Assembly: GCA_026261815.1 (NCBI GenBank)
Contig: JAMPIT010000848.1
Coordinates: 3,348,001 to 3,412,000 of the forward strand
From: Monarcha castaneiventris obscurior
Taxonomy: Eukaryota > Chordata > Aves > Passeriformes > Monarchidae
Length of the DNA stretch: 64,000 nucleotides
Direction of reading: 5' to 3'
Of the stretch, positions 57,661 through 64,000 are shown piece by piece. Under the pieces are notes generated by a model that made no database searches, had not been told where the DNA came from, and saw only the letters and a list, made by a program, of their open reading frames with translations. The stretch's first letter is position 1, and each line of letters opens with the position of its first letter. Made by a program: the position numbers and the translations under genes.

Positions 57661-60600
57661 TGCAGCTACCTGACTTTTTTCTTTAGATAAGCTCAGCAAA
57701 CTTCAAGAACTTCCACTTGGCCCCAAAAAACATCATTCAGGTTTTCCAGCAGTAACCTGGGAAGGGCTCTGGGTAGCTCTTGGACATTAAATTTCTGCAC
57801 AGTTCAGCAGAGAGGTCAGGATCTGAAACGTAAGGACCAGTGTGGATTCCCTGTCTCCTGCTCCACGTGGTATTGTTGCTCTGTTCTCCAGCAGTGGAAA
57901 AACTCCCACTGTCCAAATTGTAGCAATTCTTGTCAGAAGGACATTTTTGTTTTCAGAGACATGCTTTGTTTTTCCCAGTGTTATACACAATTGTTCCAAG
58001 AAAAGAGATATTACAGTAGGTTGTTGCATTATTTAGATGGTATGCAGAATTGTGTTATAATTTCCAGGGGGAAGAAGTCCAACACCCATCAGGAGTTATT
58101 CAAGAAGACTAAATATATCCACTGGTCTTAAATCCAGGCAGTGGGCTGGTTTCACCACTGTGTGAAATAAATCTGGGCAGATCAGGTTGGCTTTTTAAAC
58201 CCCCTTTTCTTTACCCAACCTGGCTTAGACAACTTCACTCAAATATTTTCTTTCACACGTTGCTGGCAAAAGCATCAAAACCCTCCCTGGGTTTATATTA
58301 CTGCTGACAAATCACAGTAATTCATGATCAGAGCTACTGTAGTTATTCAGAGCAACTAGTGCAGCCACGGGGGCTGAGAGTGACTGACAGCACTGCAAAA
58401 ATTACCTGCTAGAATTTCTTAGAGCTGCCAAGTAATTTGGGTTAACAGCTCTTTCCCTCGAAGAGGAACCTTGCTAAGAGGGTTGGCCCCACGGCAGCTC
58501 GGCTCTAGATCAGCCCCAGAAGTCAGAGGAGCAGGATGACCAGGATTAAATTGGCCACAGAGGTCTGTGATGTTGAAAAAGTTATTGTCAATGGAAAAAA
58601 AAAAAAAACAACCCAAAACCCAAAGACAATTTAACAGCTCTCCAAGCATCCCTGGTGAATGGAGGAGGTTATTCCTGGAAAGGATAACAAACAGGACAAT
58701 GTCCCCACCTTTCCTCCACAGGCACCTGATATTGCGTGGATGGGGATGAACCGTGGCAGGTCCCCGTGTGGGGAGAGCCCTCGCAGACTCTGCTGCCACA
58801 GACATTTCACAGCTTACAAAATGACCCTGTTCTTCATAAGAGTGGTTTAAATTCTGTGACACACCAGTGCTGAGAAAACATTAATAATCTGCTTGTAATG
58901 AAAAGTCCAACCTCCAGCAGCATCGTTTCAAGTTATAAACGCCAGTTCTGTCCAGCAGAAGTTTCAGGGCCTCTCTTTCTATGTTTAGCCAAGTTTCAGA
59001 ATTACTGGAGGACAACCAGTCACAGCCGGGATTCTTTGTTCAATTTTACCCTCTTTTTTAAGGGTTTAATGTTGCTGTATTTTGATCCTTCACATTTTAA
59101 ACCCTCGGTTTTCAACTGGCAGTTTCTGGCTTTTCCAACAAGTGTTTCCAATACCTTTACAAACTGCTGTATTGTCTGACAGACTGCACCTTCAGAGCCT
59201 ACCTCTTTTTAGGGGAACAGAGCCGAGACTTTTCTTCCAGGGTTTGCTTCGTGACACAAGGATCTTTTGTGGGCACTTTTCTCTTTTTCTTTCTAGGATT
59301 CCTTATACTAAAATAGAAGTAACTTTAGAGAAAAAAAAAAGGTACAAGACTGTTCTTTGTGTATTCAGCTTGCTAACTGTCATGATTTTATGAGGAGTCT
59401 CATGACACCTGGCATTTTTCTTAAAACCCTAGACCTTGGAGTCATATGGATATACCAGAGTTCCAGCATTAATTAAGAGAAGAAGGTTTCCAGCCAGCAT
59501 GGATGTGGCAAAAACCTGAAAATGCTGAACCCTGAGAGCAGAAGAGCCCTTGATCTGCTTGTAAAAGAGCTGCTCATGTTTTAGGAGGTAAAATCCTGAT
59601 TTCTGGAGGGAAGGGAGGCATGGAGGATAGAAAAGCCTTGCCCAACACTGAGTTATGATACCCCTGTCCCTGCAAGACACCCTCTGAAACTCAGCTCCCT
59701 GTTTTTATTGTGTAAGGCTAATTGGAGTTAGAAGCCATCCAAACCTACAATAGGAAATGAGATTTGGGGAAAACGCATAGCCAGCAGACAGGATTAAAAG
59801 CAGTTTCCTTGAATCCCAGCCCATCTCCTGCAGAAAGACTGTCAAAGTTTCAGGTGTGCCAATTCCATTCTAAAATTTCAAATAATAGAGTGAAAACAAG
59901 CAGAAACACAATACTGTCCCTTACTCAGCTGACGAGTTAAGAAGGGAATTAGAGAGATGCTAACAGCCTGTAGGCTGGCACTCAGGCCTATCCCATTTGA
60001 GTCTCTCCAGCTGAAGGATGAATAACATTTTTCATGCTGCTCCAGGTGCCTGAGAAACTCTCTTTAAAGCCAGTTGCTGCCAGTCTCTTCTCCCACAGAT
60101 AGGCTTTTCAGGATGAGGGTTTCTTTGGTTAGTACAGAGAACTCTCTCCATAGAGCTCCCATGGGGAAGCAGAGAGAGGATAATCCAGATCACAGAACAG
60201 GCCTGGCTCAGCTCAGTATTTTTTCCCGTGTCGTAACAAACATTTGATAACAGCACAAACCTGCATAAGCAAGTCAGCCCATGGCAAAAAGAGCAATCCA
60301 CTGCAGCTGGGTGGTTTCTGTGGTGCAATCCCCTGTAACCCTGCTTCCCCTCTGGCAGTCCTTGCTCCAATCTAAGACACCTTATAAGTAAAAGAAGTTT
60401 GTGAGGCTCAGACAAGAGACCACTTTGTAAAGCAACTTGTGTGTGCACGACTTGAAAGAGCAAGAAAGTGCTCTTAGGACACGTTATTACAGGAGCTGGC
60501 AGCAGGTAAAGGCTCCTTTCCTGTTTTGGCTGGTCTATTAGTAATGTGATTGCAGCACCTTAGATGTCAGCTGTGAATTAGGACTCCCCTAGACCTACAG

Positions 60601-62749
60601 GTGTTCCTGATCCTAAAAAGCCCATGTGTGTGGGGAGTCTTCTGAGCCATGCAGATAAAGCAGCTTGGCTCTCCAAATGCCTGGCACCCTGTCAGAACTC
60701 ACTGGAGAGCCCAGTGTCTGTTCCTGTAGAGTCAGGGAGGTACCTGTGTGAGCAGCCACACAGCTGAACAGGGCTGGGAGGCACCTGGATGTGGCTGTAG
60801 CTGAATATAGCTGGAGCACAGCCTCTAAAGCCTTGCAAGGTCCAAGTTATGTGCCAATCCCAGAATAAAAAAAACTTTTTTCATTCTGCTGGCGGTTTCG
60901 GATTTTTCAAGCATGTCCAGGATGGGTTTGCACCAGACTTGAGGCATCTGCTGTAGCAATGTCTCCATCCTTTGCAGCTCTCAGCTTGGGCTGCCAGAGC
61001 TCTCACTCTGGAGCTGGGACCGTGGCTGGGCCATATGGAGCTGCTCTGCTGTGCCAAGGGAGCCTCTGAACCCCCTCACACCTCACCTGCCCCGGCAGCT
61101 CCTCACCCTGCTCGGGTGTCTGCACCACGGGAGCAGTGAGGTGCTGCCGTTGCCTTTGGAGGAGCTTGACCTACTTTGGAGCAGGGATGCCAGGGTTTGC
61201 ATTCTTCCTCCCCACTTTTACCAGCTGCGGTTGATGTAGGGCCTCCAACACCACTCATTAGAGGGGTGGCAGCAACTCGGCTGGAATATGCTTCCCTGAG
61301 ATCAAAGCACCATGCAAAAATCCCATATTCAGTGTATTTATTAGAGATCAAATAACATCTATAAAGCACATGGGGTTTTTTAACTCTACTGCTCCTACAT
61401 TGAGCAGCTGCTTATCTCTTACATTGCGAAGACCTGCCTTGCAAGTGCAGGGAGCTGGGGAAGAAAGAAAAGGCATATTTCACAGTTTTTCCTTTTCCTC
61501 ACTTTCTCTCCCATCCTTCTTTTAGCCCCAGCAAGCAGGAAACTAAAGGAGCCCAAAAACTCTGCACCAGCTACCTCTTCTATCACCTCATAGCAACCAG
61601 CCAACTTGTGCTTATGGAAACCCCGCAAATGAAATATAATAATCACCTGCTCAGGAAAAAAAAAATCCCCAAATAATAGCACTCTACTTGTAAAATAAGA
61701 GTTTTCTGGCCAGAAGATTTTTGCTGAAGAAACCCACCCAAATTTCCTGACCTGAGCATCCCACTCTGCGAAGACACTATTGGGCTGTTTATATTGTTAG
61801 CAGCCACAATTTCTTGCCCTTTACTCCAGCCTTGCTCCATGGACATCAGCTGTTTTCCCTCAACAGCTCATCAGACTGATTAAGATAAGAGATTTTATTT
61901 CCTTCCACTTTCCTGGAATGTTTGCTGTAGTGTCTGCAGGCAGTAATTTGGGGTCCAGACAGGCTGGGAGGGCTCTCTGAAGGCCTTTGCAAGGCTGTGC
62001 TCAGCATATTAAGCAGTCACTGGTGGAGGTTTATGGCAGGATTTTCCAGGTAGGAAAGGATAATATCATATGCTATGGGAAATTTAAGAAGGGGAAGGAT
62101 AATTTGGTAAATATTTTATACAGGCACCCACTGGGGAGAAAGAATAGTTATACAGTTAAAATACTGGCTTTGTACACAGCTCTTGGCCTTTGGCTTTTCC
62201 AGAGGCTTCCTCTATAACCTCTGACAAAAATCACTCAGAGAAAATTGTTTTTGAAGCTCTTTAGGCAAGACAAAATAATGAAGAAATTGCTTTGGAGACC
62301 TGTCTTGCATTCATACCTAGTTTCCCATATGCAGAAATGAAAGCAATGTTACTTCTCCTCCATCCTTGTTGGTGTCTCCCGGGTCCAAGGCGCAGGGTGG
62401 GAAGTGCTGCTGAGGACAGGCTGCACTCTGCAAGGAGCTGTTCTTGTCAGGACGGGCCATGCCAGCCTGGGAGGCACCAACCAGAGGATGTCTGGGACAG
62501 GACCAACCTGGTGGCATTTGAGCTCTGCCAGGCACAGGTCTGAGGTGGGAGAGCACAGCCCTCAGCTCCATAAGGGCTCCATGCTTCCCAGGTCCCTGCA
62601 GCTCCTTATGCAGGGAAAGGAGCAACTCAACAGGTTTGGGAGGAGTTTGTGCATTTGTTTTTTCTAGATTCCACCTGGTCTGAAATCACTCAACAGTATT
62701 CTTTGATGGTTGGGAGGGAATAGGTGAAGCCTTGTGAAAAATCTTTTAC

Positions 62750-62950
62750 TAAAATACTCCAGGTTGCTCATTTTAGCATATCAATTAATTGAGACATTTG
62801 GCATAAATTCTGTAGCAATTCTCCCCAAAGACTTCAGCAATTCGATCTCTTTTTTTTTCTAAAGCGCTGTATACTTTAATTAATAGTTTTTATATTTTAG
62901 AATAGCCAAAGGCAAGCTTCTTTAACCAGAAAAATGTATATATTGACACA
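62750..62950. promoter_or_regulatory. Candidate conserved element with 12-bp homeodomain palindrome
   Basis: The perfect palindrome TCAATTAATTGA (62781-62792) is a head-to-head pair of homeodomain cores. About 80 bp further on are TTTAATTAATAG (62874-62885) and TTTTATATTTTAG. AGCAATTC recurs in altered form (AGCAATTCTCC at 62814 and AGCAATTCGATC at 62836). The block has the texture of a conserved enhancer at the far end of the downstream desert. Confidence 0.38.
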
Positions 62951-64000
62951 CCTTTGAGGCAGTAAACTTTTCTGCATATTAATATTGAAAAGAAACTCAT
63001 TAATTAGGCAGTCTCACACACACACAAATCTTGTGATAGAATAAGTGCATTGAAAGTTTTAGATCACTTGGGACAAGTTCTGCCTGGAGCAAAGCTGCAA
63101 AGTTAATGCTCTGTATTAACTGCAGCAATCAACCCCCAAAATGGCTGCATCCCTCAAGGCCAGTCATTCCATTTGATCAGGTTGCAAAGCAAATTAGCAT
63201 TCTCTTTGCCCTGGCTATGATGTTTCCTATTCTTTTCATGAATGATTTATTGGTGCCCCCTGTCCAGGATACGCTTGTTTTACCATCCACGTTTTTCCAG
63301 GCATGTTTTTCCCAGCAAAAGGTGTCCCCTGGGGTTTTGGTGCTGCCTGGAACTTGCACTAGGTGCTACTCCCTGTCTTGTCCTGAAAAGCAGCATTTGC
63401 TGGGTGGTGACACGAGTTTGCCTCTTGACTTCTTTGCCATTCACCTTCCTTCAAATTCTGGCTTCTTTATTTGGATAAAACCCCCTTTTGCAGGAATGCT
63501 CACAGAATTCAGGGAAAGCTGTGCTTTTGCAAGGAGGTGACAGGCAAGGCCTGCAGAAGTGGCTCAGTAGCTGGGCATCTTGGATGGTGTCTAGCAAAAA
63601 AGCTTGGGAGGGAAGCAGGAAGTCCCACCTGGGGTGTTTGTCACGTCCTCTGAGCTGCCACATAGAAACTGCAGGGCTGAGTGGCTCCGAGAATGTCCTG
63701 TGGGGCTGGGCCCCACATCCTCATTGGCAGAGCTGGCTGGGATGCAGTAGGGCTCCCTCAGTCCCTCCTGGCTGTGGCAACTACAGCCAGGGCTGCTTGT
63801 GGTGGGAAGTGTCGAGTCCTGGAGTCACTGGAAATTATTCTTCCTTCTGCACTTTAGCCAAAGAGCATCTGCTGGAAAAATCTTTGTCTTGGGGGTTCTT
63901 CAGCAGCTTCTATCTTTTTAATTTATTTTGAAGATAGCAGTAAAAAAGTGTGGGGATGATGCTTTCATCCTCTTCTCTCCCATATCTTGGCTTGAAAAGG
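62951..64000. other. Non-coding end of window
   Basis: Intergenic sequence with a short (CA)n at 63015-63025. No gene is recognised; the open frames near 63100-63930 overlap each other and show no signature. A gene starting beyond the window edge cannot be judged. Confidence 0.5.

Larger units (their letters stand above)
56171..62749. other. Downstream non-coding desert, segment 3
   Basis: No gene is supported in this 6.6-kb stretch. It includes a T/TG-rich low-complexity patch (57070-57182), an AT-rich palindromic patch (57575-57660), A runs near 56940 and 58593, and ordinary intergenic DNA. Open frames are short and shared between strands. Confidence 0.55.

Overview
The window is vertebrate genomic DNA, almost certainly avian. 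It holds one protein-coding gene that can be supported, the intronless transcription factor gene MAFB on the + strand (CDS 38464..39399, 311 residues). The bird call rests on the protein as I recall it: a 311-residue length, a Met C-terminus, and a Ser/Gln-rich linker where mammals carry a Gly/Ala-rich one. It is also supported by worn CR1-type LINE tails, a sparse repeat load and GC-rich minisatellites.

Layout: 1-32.9 kb is a non-coding upstream desert of AT-rich sequence with several blocks that look like conserved non-coding elements (near 5.5-6.0, 15.4-15.7, 18.4-19.9, 23.7-23.9 and 28.0-28.15 kb). It also has a 327-bp pure (GGAGA)n tract at 16.7 kb. From about 33 to 45 kb lies a cluster of CpG-rich islands around MAFB, typical of a Polycomb-regulated developmental gene. 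The core promoter (inverted CCAAT at 37661, TATAAGAA at 37717) sits in the central island. It is followed by a leader of about 715 nt that lacks any ATG, the single coding exon, and a roughly 2.1-kb 3' UTR ending at twin ATTAAA signals near 41.46-41.49 kb. Downstream, 44.3-45.0 kb looks like a compact enhancer with a perfect TGATTGACAG PBX-MEIS site. From 45 to 64 kb is a second desert with a 39-bp minisatellite (14 copies, 49.67-50.27 kb), two CR1 remnants in opposite orientation (52.1 and 53.4 kb), a 600-bp GGGGCA-type G-rich array (54.1-54.7 kb) and two more candidate regulatory blocks (55.9-56.2 and 62.75-62.95 kb).

MAFB is a large Maf bZIP factor of hindbrain segmentation, macrophages, podocytes and pancreatic alpha cells. 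Genes of this type are usually controlled by distant enhancers in flanking deserts, and that is how I read most of the non-coding sequence. Conservation could not be tested here, so every enhancer call is an inference from composition and motifs. I found no second gene, tRNA, rRNA, CRISPR array, intact transposon or viral gene. The long ORFs in CpG islands and tandem repeats are compositional artefacts. No plainly new system was found; the most unusual signals are in the MAFB transcript itself (ATG-free leader, palindrome at the start site, iterated CCTGCTT modules in the 3' UTR).
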